Source: Humibacillus xanthopallidus
GTDB lineage: Bacteria; Actinomycetota; Actinomycetes; Actinomycetales; Dermatophilaceae
Direction: 5' to 3'
Assembly (NCBI RefSeq): GCF_006716675.1
Contig: NZ_VFPM01000001.1
Location: 62,001-126,000, forward strand
DNA length: 64,000 nt
The position numbers and the translations under genes are program-made. A model generated the notes under the pieces. That model was given only the letters and a program-made list of their open reading frames with translations, had not been told where the DNA came from and did no database searches. The first letter of the stretch is position 1; each line of letters starts with the position of its first letter. This document shows positions 8,581-17,094 of the stretch, one piece after another.

Positions 8581-8633
8581 ATCGAAAGAGCAGTCCGTCG
8601 CCCCTGCGGGGGGCGACGGACTGCTCTTTCGAT
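8581..8633. terminator. Long perfect hairpin (24-bp stem), terminator
   Basis: A perfect 24-bp stem (8581-8604 with 8610-8633) has a 5-nt loop. Its outer arms give an A-run and U-run in either direction (GAAAGAGC and GCTCTTTC). It ends the SIMPL-trxA-YccF unit and marks the right edge of the core-like region. It is related in sequence to the hairpin at 3780-3827. Confidence 0.75.
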
Positions 8634-9060
8634 GGCAGTGACAGCGTGACGTGGCCACCATCAAGTGGTGGAGGTGGCGGGAACTTCGCCCCTATGCAGT
8701 TGACCTGCTGTTTTGTGGCTAACCACGACCGCGTGTCAGCAATGTGACAGAATCCTCAGATCGCTGCTCCCAGCGCCTTGACTGCGGCGCTGGTCCGACT
8801 GCCCCGACCGCTGCGACGCACCGCCATCCGACTGACGGCCACGAGGCCCGCCATCTCGGCGACGTTCAGGCCCGCCGTCGGCGACATCTCGATCGGCAAG
8901 TTCGGCTGCGGCTGGGGCTGGGCCATCCCGTCGCACCCCTCACCCCTATCGTGACGGTCGGCAGCGTCGTCGAGCGGCCCACCTGCTTCGGCACAGCCGC
9001 ATCGACACGCCCCTTTCGCCCAGAAGGGGCGTGTGCCGGCGGTCACCGCCAGCGATTCGC
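8634..9060. other. Intergenic stretch with an inverted repeat, no gene recognised
   Basis: No reading frame here has recognisable similarity or a good ribosome-binding site. One plus frame near 8756-8950 gives a basic, Ala/Arg-rich peptide of no known family. A perfect 11-bp inverted repeat (9005-9015 with 9024-9034) could be a terminator or an IS-related structure, since a transposase remnant follows. Confidence 0.4.
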
Positions 9061-9062
9061 CA

Positions 9063-9484
9063 CCTTGCTAGCCCGAGCACCGAGGCATGCTCGCGATGTA
9101 GCTGCCGCATTGCCCACAAGCACGCCCGCACCGTCAACGATCCCGCCGATGCGCGACTTGCTCGTCCTGCTCGGTGAACACCCCGACCGGGCAAGCCGGC
9201 TCGGGACAGCTCCAGGTCTTGCGCCACTGCACCCGCACGGCACGCCCGAGGCAGGACGCGTCGATCAGCTCGACCTCGCGCCGGCCGTGACTGAGCGCCA
9301 CCACCCCGCACGACGGGGACCACCTCGGTCCGGGAGGTGACTCCACCCGCACCCAAAGATGCTCCTCGTCCTGAACCACCTCCACCACGTGCACCCCCTC
9401 CAGGCCCACCAACAGATCGCAGTTGCCGCAGTACACGGCCGCACAAGAGCAACGCGCAGCAGCACACGCCGTAGGCTCGGTCAT
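9063..9484 (-). pseudogene. ISL3-family transposase, N-terminal remnant with frameshift
   Basis: The minus frame from about 9484 encodes a zinc-ribbon-like N-terminus (CGNCDLLVGLEGV, then DASCLGRAVRVQWRKTWSCPEPACPVG and FTEQDEQ) typical of ISL3 transposases. The reading then shifts frame near 9130 into WAMRQLHREHASVLGLAR, the helix-turn-helix segment that normally follows. The DDE catalytic domain is absent. This is an inactive remnant. Confidence 0.7.
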
Positions 9485-10020
9485 CGTCGAGGTCCTCGCG
9501 GAGCACAAGCTTGGTCGCTACTGATCCTGAGGGCCTCGACCCCTCCCTCACCGCATCACGGAACCGGGCGTGTCAGCACCGCTCCCACCCCAGGACCCAC
9601 GAGCCGCTTTCGGAGGCCACCTGGCGGTGCAGGCGGCCGAGGCCCGGCGCCATAGTGGCGGAGGCCGGAGGCTTCTTGGCTCACCACGTTCTCGAAGCCG
9701 CGGAATCCTCGCTCTGACGTGGTCACCGGCAGGCGCAGCGCGGTGGCACCGCCAGTCATCGGCGTGGTGCACCCCCGCACCGCCTCGGCGGTCTCCGTCG
9801 ATCGGCTCAGTGACAACCCGGGTGGCACGAGTCGGGCCTGAGCGCGGGGGTCCCCCTGCCTGAGCCGGCCGCGATTCAGCTAACGGCGCGGCTGAGCCGC
9901 CCCGTTGATCTCTTAGCTCCTGATCCAGCAAGTCAACGCGTCGTCTGTCTGCAGTCCGCGTAGGCTGCATCTCCTTGGCGATGATCTGAATGAGTCTGCA
10001 ATGCACGCCCCGGGGAAGGA
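9485..10020. other. Non-coding or decayed stretch upstream of the STAND gene
   Basis: Open frames exist on both strands, the longest a minus frame at 9556-9828 (90 codons), but none shows a family I recognise or a convincing ribosome-binding site. Base composition stays GC-rich, unlike the following gene. It may be decayed mobile-element DNA together with the promoter region of the STAND gene. Confidence 0.35.
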
Positions 10021-12306
10021 ATGACGGTGGACCACCCGAAGGATTTTGAAGTGCGAGTCCTCGCAATAGCGCGCGCTATTCATGATCCGCTTGGCCTGCA
10101 GGGATCACGAATGATCCTTGGAAAGGAGCGCGACGGGGTCTTCATTAGCGAGGATGCAATTAATGTATATGAGGTGACCACCTCGCCTGCCAAAGCGAAA
10201 GCCGTAAAGGATGGACAGAAGCTTGCCGAGCTGGTAAAGCACCTGAAGTCAGCGCGAGAGAACCGGTTCAAGAGTGCTACTGGCTGGTTCGTCACCGCTG
10301 GCGAGCCAACGGCAGAGCAACGTGAGGCGATCCGAAGCATTTCTCGAACGAGCACATACGATATACACATTGTGAGCGTGCAGACGCTCCGGGGCCGGCT
10401 CTGCAACGTCGAAGGCTACCTAGCTGCTCGAGGCCAGTCTCCCTTCGGGAGCGTCTACTCGGATCACGCTGGTTCAGCGACCGTCGAGCCGAGGATCCGC
10501 CGAGCAACGAAGCAGATAGGCGTCAGGGAACTAGCCGCGGAGATTCTCGACGGCGCTCGACTCCTACTTACTGGAGATTTCGGAGTCGGCAAGAGCTTCA
10601 CCCTTCGTGAGTTGTACTTTGAGTTACGGAAACGCTACTTCAAGCGCCCTGCAGAAAATCCGTTCCCGGTTCATATCAACTTGAGGGAATGTGTCGGACT
10701 GCGCACTCCTGCTGAGGTTCTAAGGAGGCACGCTGAGGAGATTGGCTTCTCGGATGACAGAGGCCTGATCTCCGCGTGGCGCGCTGGCTCATGCATCTTG
10801 CTCCTTGATGGGTTCGATGAAGTAATACCCAGCAGATGGCTAGGCTCTGCCACAAACCTTCGTCAAGTGCGCTGGGAAGCATTGAGCCCGATCCGGCGCC
10901 TTGTTGAAGAAGCGCCGCACGGTGCGGGAATCATCGTGGCTGGACGCGGCCACTACTTCTCGTCCCCGGAAGAGATGCAGTCCGCCCTAGGCCTTGGCCG
11001 AGCGGAGACTCTTTTCCTCGACGATTTTGACGAGGAGCAGGCCGACGAATTTCTTGCGGCGAATACACCTGGCTTGAAAGTCCCAGAATGGCTTCCTACC
11101 CGTCCGCTTCTACTGTCGCACCTGGTCAAGATTGGCGCGCTTAGTAGTGCCGCTGAGATTGGGCAAATGGAGCCCGCAGCGGCTTGGCGGGTGCTGCTTC
11201 AGATGATCTGTGAGCGCGAGGCTCGGATCTACCAGTCAGTTCCACCGCAGACGATCCAAGCCCTTCTGCAGCGACTGGCGACGGCAGCACGGATGAAGGG
11301 CGACCCCCTCTCCCGACTCACTGTCGCGGATCTCGAGAGAGTGTTCTTCGAAGTGAGCGGTCGGAGGACTGACGAGGAGGTTTTCCAGCTTCTTCTTCGG
11401 CTTCCTGGCCTTGCTGTCACCGAGTCTGGCGCGAACGCCGAGGAGCGCATCTTCGCTGATGAAGTTCTTGCGAGCACGGCATACGGTGAGGATCTCGCTG
11501 AGTACATCTCGAGTCCGTACCAAGGTCACGTCCTGTGCGAGGCGGCAACATGGCCGGACTCCGCAGACGATATGGCCATCGATGCCTGCGCTTTGTCGCT
11601 CGGCAGTCGTGGAATTACCCCTAGACAAGTGATCGCCGCCTGCGAGAACCGAATGAATCATCACTTCTACGACGCGATCCTTATGGACGCCATTCGAGTG
11701 TCCGATGAGGTGGGTGACCATGGATTCCCGGGAAATTTCATCGTCGAGGGGATCTTGGTGCGCCAACTTGCGGTGGGGCCTGAAATGACCGCGCTGGGCA
11801 ATGCGCACATCCGTGACAGTGTTATCGAGGTGCTCGATATGTCGCAGGTTGAGCGGGCTGACGACTGCCCCACAATTGAAAAGTCGCTTGTATCGAAGGT
11901 CCTCGGCCTGACTTCGCTCTCGGATGCGCTGAAGGTTCGGTTCCCGGCGACCGAGATAGCGCAGTTCTCGGCCAGTAATGCCACCACAAATGGCATCATG
12001 GGGTTGACGCTCGATCTTGACGATCGAGTTGCATTATCGGTTCTGCATAAGGTCTACGCCAAGCGAGGGAGCGGTCGTAAAGACTCCGCGCTTCCCAGAG
12101 GCCTGGATCAGGCCGCGAAAGAGCGATTGCCGCACGTCTTGACAGAACTGCTTTCCTCGGGTTTGCTTTCGAGCACATCGCGCGGCAATGTGGTTCTCTA
12201 CCTGCCGGTAAAGGGGATATCCACACAGGTCGCTGAACTCCTAGCCGCGCCAAACACCTTCCGACTGTCGGAGGCGGCGACCCTGGTCGGCGCGACGTCG
12301 GACTGA
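10021..12306 (+). CDS. STAND/NACHT-like NTPase with N-terminal nuclease-like domain
   Basis: A 761-residue multidomain protein. Residues about 8-125 resemble a restriction-endonuclease-like fold: E10, DG at 38-39, then YEVTTS (E51, T53) and KDGQK at 63-67, close to the ExT...K..D..K pattern of nuclease-like domains fused to NTPases. The NTPase has Walker A GDFGVGKS (185-192) and Walker B ILLLDGFDEV (259-268) with the DGFDE signature of NACHT/STAND ATPases. About 350 residues of helical sequence follow, probably a sensor. Codons are less GC-biased than those of neighbours, suggesting transfer. GGAAGGA abuts this ATG, so the GTG two codons later (10027) is better spaced and may be the true start. 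Likely an anti-phage sensor-effector; this is inference. Confidence 0.75.
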   Translation: MTVDHPKDFEVRVLAIARAIHDPLGLQGSRMILGKERDGVFISEDAINVYEVTTSPAKAKAVKDGQKLAELVKHLKSARENRFKSATGWFVTAGEPTAEQREAIRSISRTSTYDIHIVSVQTLRGRLCNVEGYLAARGQSPFGSVYSDHAGSATVEPRIRRATKQIGVRELAAEILDGARLLLTGDFGVGKSFTLRELYFELRKRYFKRPAENPFPVHINLRECVGLRTPAEVLRRHAEEIGFSDDRGLISAWRAGSCILLLDGFDEVIPSRWLGSATNLRQVRWEALSPIRRLVEEAPHGAGIIVAGRGHYFSSPEEMQSALGLGRAETLFLDDFDEEQADEFLAANTPGLKVPEWLPTRPLLLSHLVKIGALSSAAEIGQMEPAAAWRVLLQMICEREARIYQSVPPQTIQALLQRLATAARMKGDPLSRLTVADLERVFFEVSGRRTDEEVFQLLLRLPGLAVTESGANAEERIFADEVLASTAYGEDLAEYISSPYQGHVLCEAATWPDSADDMAIDACALSLGSRGITPRQVIAACENRMNHHFYDAILMDAIRVSDEVGDHGFPGNFIVEGILVRQLAVGPEMTALGNAHIRDSVIEVLDMSQVERADDCPTIEKSLVSKVLGLTSLSDALKVRFPATEIAQFSASNATTNGIMGLTLDLDDRVALSVLHKVYAKRGSGRKDSALPRGLDQAAKERLPHVLTELLSSGLLSSTSRGNVVLYLPVKGISTQVAELLAAPNTFRLSEAATLVGATSD

Positions 12307-12313
12307 CCGCCGC

Positions 12314-12340
12314 GACATTCCGCCGCGAAGCGGCAGTGTC
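12314..12340. terminator. Hairpin between convergent genes
   Basis: GACATTCCGC pairs with GCGGCAGTGTC allowing one bulged base and one G-T pair. It lies just after the STAND gene stop and before the end of the convergent membrane-protein gene. Confidence 0.4.
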
Positions 12341-12513
12341 CTTCCACCGCCAATGCGTCGGTCACACTCACTAAATTCTTTCGCAGCACTCGGCCGGCCC
12401 AGGCGTCTGGAGCGCACAGCGCTCTTCGACTTGTGGGGTTCAGGGCCGATGGCTTACCAATTTCCTCTTGCCACCAAGCCTGTGGCTCATTACACAGATA
12501 GAGGTGCGACAAC

Positions 12514-13740
12514 TCAAGTGTGCGCAGAAGTAGGTGCGGTCAACAGCCGATCTCTGACAAGCCGCTCCTCTTGGTAGGTAAGACCTTCCTCAAGCCGCTC
12601 GGCCTCCAGCTTGAGCCAAGCGGCACGCGCCCTCCTCTGCACCCTTGAGCGAGCACCAAGGGTTGCGTAGACAATCGGTAGCGAGGCACATATGAGCGGG
12701 GTCAATATCACCACGGCACTTCGGCCTCCCACTTCCTGTATGGAGGCGCCTAGCATGACTGCCCACATCGCTACCCCCAACGGCCAGATGAGCAGTTCTG
12801 CGGAGCCGCCTGCGCCACGGGCCACCCACCTGGCCCGAACAGCAGCTGCTAGATCCAAGGCACACGCGGACCACAAGAATGTGGCCCCTCCGCCCAAGGC
12901 CATGAAGAGCGCGATCTTCCACCAAGATAGTTTTGTGCCGTCATGGAGAATTGCCCATAAAATGATCAATGATGCAGCGCAGCCCAAAATGATCATAATC
13001 CGCTTGGGATTTGCCACCCGGAACAAGAGGACATTCCTGAAGTGCATGGTCCGAAAAGGCAGCGGCGGTGGGCCAGAAGCAAAGTCCTCGGCTACACTTT
13101 CGAGTCGCTCACCAAGCCTCCGAGCCTCGAGCCATCTACTGTCCGCGCGAACTTCGGCTATGGGCGCCAGGCCGCAAAGAAGCGCCGCAAGGGTGAAAGG
13201 CACAGCGGCCCCCATTGGTCCATTCTTGCCTAAAGCGACGGGGATGAAGAGAACCTCTAGCACAGCCGCGGTGGCGGTGGAATACAGAACGATAGCGTCC
13301 AGGGCAACGGCTTGCGCTCGAGCCCTCACCGCGGTTTGCACATCATTGGCACCAGTCAGTGCAACGGCAATCCATAACGAGAGAGCCACCCCGGCAACAC
13401 CCAGCGCCATCCCCATGACATCATCCTCAACATTACTGTGCCATGAGCCCAACCAAGATGGGAAGGTCCCCCAGTCAGCCTCCAGACCCTTGGCGACCAT
13501 GAATGAGAGCCCGCTCACGGGCGCGGCAATGAAGCAGGTAGCAACCGCAAAGATGAGCATGCGCTGGCGAGTCTCCCGAACGGCCGATGCCACTCGGCAA
13601 ACCTCGTCGTCTCGTCTTCCTAGGGGGTGCTCGAGAGGAAGGCGCGGTCCAATGGGTTTGTGCGCGGCCGACGCGGGCGGTTCATTGTGCTGAACCTTTG
13701 CAAGGACAAAATTGCTCTGAGCATGTGCGCGGGACTCCAT
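12514..13740 (-). CDS. Unrecognised multi-pass membrane protein
   Basis: This 408-residue protein has about eight hydrophobic segments (for example from MLIFAVATCFIAAPVSG, then GMALGVAGVALSLWIAVAL, and a later MIILGCAASLIILWAIL). A cytoplasmic-looking polar region lies between segments four and five, and the C-terminus is basic and probably coiled-coil (ARAAWLKLEAERLEEGLTYQ). GGAGGG precedes the ATG by 3 bases. It converges on the STAND gene. No family is recognised. Its place beside a defence-like gene makes a membrane effector possible but unproven. Confidence 0.65.
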   Translation of the reverse strand: MESRAHAQSNFVLAKVQHNEPPASAAHKPIGPRLPLEHPLGRRDDEVCRVASAVRETRQRMLIFAVATCFIAAPVSGLSFMVAKGLEADWGTFPSWLGSWHSNVEDDVMGMALGVAGVALSLWIAVALTGANDVQTAVRARAQAVALDAIVLYSTATAAVLEVLFIPVALGKNGPMGAAVPFTLAALLCGLAPIAEVRADSRWLEARRLGERLESVAEDFASGPPPLPFRTMHFRNVLLFRVANPKRIMIILGCAASLIILWAILHDGTKLSWWKIALFMALGGGATFLWSACALDLAAAVRARWVARGAGGSAELLIWPLGVAMWAVMLGASIQEVGGRSAVVILTPLICASLPIVYATLGARSRVQRRARAAWLKLEAERLEEGLTYQEERLVRDRLLTAPTSAHT

Positions 13741-13968
13741 CTACCCTCCACAGGTGCGATCGACGTTGCCAACATCACACCATGGGCTACCGACATCGAC
13801 GACCGGAAACGTCGTCCAGGCTCGGGGAGGTGGTGCCGGGGCAGGCATTCCCGATCCCGAGATGCGCTTAGCTCGACACCACTTGCAGACTGGGCTGCGT
13901 CCTACCGCCGCTTACCGCCCAGTCGCGGGGCGGCGTCCCACCGGCTTTTTTCGGAGGGCGGCCGTCCG

Positions 13969-14622
13969 CTATGACCGCAGGTTTGCCGGCTGCGTTCCGA
14001 CTCTCGACCAGTGTCGATCGTTCATCTCGAAAGTCATGGAGCAAGTCTCGATCAGCTGTTGGATCCACTCTTCGCGATCTTCGTCTTTCACCACGATGCT
14101 CGGGTAGCCACTTCCGGGGTACATGTGGTGACTGAACGGCCGGACGTCCCCGCCCTCAATGGAGTGCACCTCGAACTCGCGGCCTAACTTTGGCACTCGC
14201 AGGTGCACTTTGTATACCGGCGTCTGGCTCGTGGCGTTCCTCACCTGGACGCGGACCTCGTTGATGACTTCTGCGGACCAGGATCCGAACATCGCCTCGA
14301 TGGTGATCAGCTGTGCAGCAGCGAACTCCACCGCGGCGCTCTCGGCCCGCTGACTGGCGGTCTCCTGCTCTGCCTTTCTCCGCAGATGGTCTTCAAGAAG
14401 GAACGCCCGCGCTGCTACGAGAACAGCAGCGATAGTGCCCAGTCCGCCGACCCACGTGCCCACGGCACCAACGGCATCCCAGCGCGACGAGCACTGGTCA
14501 CTTCCGATACAGGCACCTGCGTAGCTTCCCCACCATAGGCCGGCGGCGAGGCCCACCGCCAGCCCCAACAGTCCCCAAGTGAGCGCTCCCCAGTGACGGC
14601 CTTGTCGCGTCTGCTCACTCAT
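13969..14622 (-). CDS. Unrecognised membrane-anchored protein
   Basis: From the ATG at 14622 it is 217 residues. Two N-terminal hydrophobic segments (WGLLGLAVGLAAGLWWG and WVGGLGTIAAVLVAARAF) enclose a short loop with two Cys. A basic, coiled-coil-prone stretch (HLRRKAEQETASQRAES) follows, then a soluble beta-rich domain with RVQVRNATSQTPVYKV. This architecture is common among small orphan membrane proteins of actinobacterial accessory regions. The ribosome-binding site is weak. No function is assigned. Confidence 0.6.
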   Translation of the reverse strand: MSEQTRQGRHWGALTWGLLGLAVGLAAGLWWGSYAGACIGSDQCSSRWDAVGAVGTWVGGLGTIAAVLVAARAFLLEDHLRRKAEQETASQRAESAAVEFAAAQLITIEAMFGSWSAEVINEVRVQVRNATSQTPVYKVHLRVPKLGREFEVHSIEGGDVRPFSHHMYPGSGYPSIVVKDEDREEWIQQLIETCSMTFEMNDRHWSRVGTQPANLRS

Positions 14623-14698
14623 GCGGGGTAGCCTAGGTGGCGGCGCCCACCTCAGTCCCCGCCCACGCTGGATGGGCAAGCCGGGTACCCGGCCGGAC

Positions 14699-14927
14699 GG
14701 CTTGGAAGCATCCCAGGGGACGCACGGTCGGGCTCGCGAACGTGATCACTCACTCACTGCACCGCCGCAAGGGCTACGCCACGATGGTCGTCGAAGACAT
14801 CACCCAATAGGCTCGATCGATCGATGCCGGCCGCATCGACCTCAGCGCCACGTTGGAGGGCCAGCGGATCTTCAAGCGGGCAGGTTTCGTCCCAACAACC
14901 GCGCCACGCTTGAGACTCGTCCTCTGA
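14699..14927 (+). pseudogene. GNAT acetyltransferase, C-terminal remnant with in-frame stop
   Basis: The frame reads VGLANVITHSLHRRKGYAT, with the acetyl-CoA-binding RRKGYA loop, then ends at TAG 14808-14810. It resumes in the same frame with RIDLSATLEGQRIFKRAGF and stops at 14927. That is the usual end of a GNAT domain. The stop sits where relatives often have Trp, so a single TGG-to-TAG change is likely. The N-terminal half is missing. Confidence 0.7.
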
Positions 14928-15031
14928 GACCCTTCCGGAGCGCCGCCTGCCCTCACCTTGCAGCTGGGCGCGATGCGTCCTTCCGCTGCGAAATTCCCCT
15001 GCCGTGGCGAGTTGAGGTACGCCTTAGGACG

Positions 15032-15613
15032 TCAACGCCCTCCCAACCAGTACAACGCTAGATCTACGTCGCGCGCCGACAGCTGACGACCGCATACGTT
15101 TTGGACTTTGACCCTGAGTTGCTCGACAAGAGTCATGTACCTGCCGTACCTCCCTGGGGATGACGACAGCGTCATCCCCAGCCGTCCAAGCCCCACGTGC
15201 GCGCGCCGGTCGTAAACGGCCATGCGTGCCGGGGCGGCAGCGACAAGAAGCGCGGAGGCCAGCGCGTCCCCAACGACAAATCCCGGGAGCGGGGACAGGG
15301 CTGATCGGCCAGCTGATGCCGCAGCCGGTGTCGCTAGGGCAGGATCGCGGACACTGGCCACGGCCGCCTGGGTCACACTTCGCACGTGCGCGTCCGGGAG
15401 CAACATGAGCTCCCGAACCCACTTCGTGTCGGCACGAAGTCGCTTCCAGAAGAGCAGCGCCCCGATGTCCGCTTTCCCGATCGAGGTCGTGGCCTCGATC
15501 CGTCCTGACACTTCGACCAGGACCTCGTCGTATGTCTCAGAGACCTCACGAACATAGTCGTCGTGCGCCGCGGCGAGGCGGACAGCTGCACTATTTGTGG
15601 GTTGGCAACTCAT
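15032..15613 (-). CDS. Unrecognised 193-residue protein
   Basis: The protein opens with a helical, acidic segment, then FWKRLRADTKWVRELMLLPDAHVRSVT, LPGFVVGDALASALLVAAAPARMAVYDRRA and a C-terminal RDVDLALYWLG. The LPG...A.ALL......AVYDRRA arrangement is reminiscent of helix-hairpin-helix DNA glycosylase-like folds, but no catalytic Lys/Asp pair is evident, so this is only a suggestion. It is divergent from the nuclease-like gene at 15904 and could share its promoter region. Start ATG at 15613; weak ribosome-binding site. Confidence 0.6.
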   Translation of the reverse strand: MSCQPTNSAAVRLAAAHDDYVREVSETYDEVLVEVSGRIEATTSIGKADIGALLFWKRLRADTKWVRELMLLPDAHVRSVTQAAVASVRDPALATPAAASAGRSALSPLPGFVVGDALASALLVAAAPARMAVYDRRAHVGLGRLGMTLSSSPGRYGRYMTLVEQLRVKVQNVCGRQLSARDVDLALYWLGGR

Positions 15614-15903
15614 TCAGGCAGGTTGGCATAGATCTTCGCCGATGCGTCAGACCGGGAGCCGTGCCCGCCCGGGTCGCTTCGCCGCGACGCGGGCGCGGGG
15701 AGCGTCGATCCGCCTTCCATATCGCCGACCGAGCGTTCATGTCGGAGGGAAGTGCCCGCCAGTCGAGGCTGGTCGCTGCCAAACCCACGGCGTCGTGTTC
15801 GGCACAGCGTTGGGCGTCTGCCAGCCGCGACGCTCTCAAGGTCTCACGGGGACTCGTCGCGCTAGTCTTACCGGGGGAGCGGCGGCAGCTTCGCGGAGGG
15901 TTC

Positions 15904-17070
15904 ATGAGCGACGACCTTGTGACACAGCTTCTGCCGACCCTCGCCAGGTCCCTGGAAGTCGAGTTCAACGTCTTCGACGTCATGCACCACGGCATTCACG
16001 AGAAGCAGATCTCGAACGCGTTCAGGTGGCTGTTAGAGGCGGACGGCAGCCACGGCCTGGGCGAGGCGTTCGTGGGGATCTTCATTGCCGAAGTGAACCG
16101 GAATCTTGTCGGGGTCGAGCCTTTGGAACCCAGCGGGTACTGGGTGCGCCAAGAAGTCAATATCGCCGAGGAGAGCGGCGGTGTCGACATCGCCGACCTC
16201 GTCCTGGAGAGCAAGTCCGCGACGCTTGTCATCGAGAACTATGTCACCTCGGATGGCCATGGTCACGGCTACGACGAGTACCTCCAGTACAGCCGGCGCC
16301 ATGGTCGGGTCGGTGCGGTCGTGATGCTCTGCCATGGGGTGGACCGATCGCGGCTCTCCAACAACTGGGAGAACGCCGCGGTCGTGACGTACCGATCGGT
16401 CTTGGAGAGACTGCGTGAATTCGTCGACGTCGACCGCACGTACCGGCTTAGGTTCCCCGAACCCTACTCATTCATCGACCAGATGCATCGCAAGTTCGTG
16501 AAGGGAAGCGGGCGAATGGAGGATCGGAAACTGCTCGACTTCGTCGTTGCCATGTGCGACACAGGGGAGGCTGCGCGGTACGCGAAGAACAACATCGACC
16601 AGGTCGCAGAGCAGTTCGCGAGCGACCTGCAAGAGCAGGCGCGTGAACGCTTTGGCGAAGGACGCGAACTCCTCCAACGGGTGAAGGACCGACTGAAGGC
16701 GTTCAGTCGCGAGGTCCTCAGGCGGCAGTTGGACGCCGCTACGTCGCGCAATCTCGTGCGAAGGGTGGCCGCCAACTATATAGGCAAGTGGCGATGGGAG
16801 GTCATCCTTGATCTGGAGGCCACAGACGGTACCGCCGACAACATCCAACTGATCTTCGGTCCCTCCGCGTGGCACACACAGCTTGAGTCTGCACCCGACC
16901 GCATTGCTGACCCCGACTACTCACGGATGTTCATCTGGCGTCACAGCACCAAGGAGTTTCGGCAGTCAGCGGTCACCCTGCAAGAAGTCCTCGACGGCAT
17001 CGACCGCGAGGACAATCGGCTGCGCGACGAGATCCTGGAACTCTTGGGGCAGCGGCCGCTGATCCCCTAG
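15904..17070 (+). CDS. PD-(D/E)XK nuclease-superfamily-like protein
   Basis: A 388-residue protein whose start (ATG 15904) has GGAGGG four bases upstream; the frame is open further upstream but that part is not conserved-looking. Residues 30-145 fit the PD-(D/E)XK layout: E33 in HEKQISNAF, D95 and D98 in GVDIAD, E111 in VIENY, then a YDEYLQYSRRH helix and a VVMLCHG strand. Relatives usually have EXK where this has E-N-Y, so the catalytic Lys is missing or moved. The C-terminal half is helical (NNIDQVAEQFASDLQEQ) and ends in a beta-rich domain. A defence or DNA-processing role is plausible; catalytic activity is uncertain. Confidence 0.65.
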   Translation: MSDDLVTQLLPTLARSLEVEFNVFDVMHHGIHEKQISNAFRWLLEADGSHGLGEAFVGIFIAEVNRNLVGVEPLEPSGYWVRQEVNIAEESGGVDIADLVLESKSATLVIENYVTSDGHGHGYDEYLQYSRRHGRVGAVVMLCHGVDRSRLSNNWENAAVVTYRSVLERLREFVDVDRTYRLRFPEPYSFIDQMHRKFVKGSGRMEDRKLLDFVVAMCDTGEAARYAKNNIDQVAEQFASDLQEQARERFGEGRELLQRVKDRLKAFSREVLRRQLDAATSRNLVRRVAANYIGKWRWEVILDLEATDGTADNIQLIFGPSAWHTQLESAPDRIADPDYSRMFIWRHSTKEFRQSAVTLQEVLDGIDREDNRLRDEILELLGQRPLIP

Positions 17071-17094
17071 CGTCGACGCGCCGCACACGTACGG

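Noticed and set aside
9063..9484. Active insertion sequence
   Set aside because: Catalytic DDE region missing and the frame is broken.
9556..9828. A 90-codon minus-strand gene before the STAND gene
   Set aside because: No recognisable family and no ribosome-binding site; composition typical of non-coding GC-rich frames.
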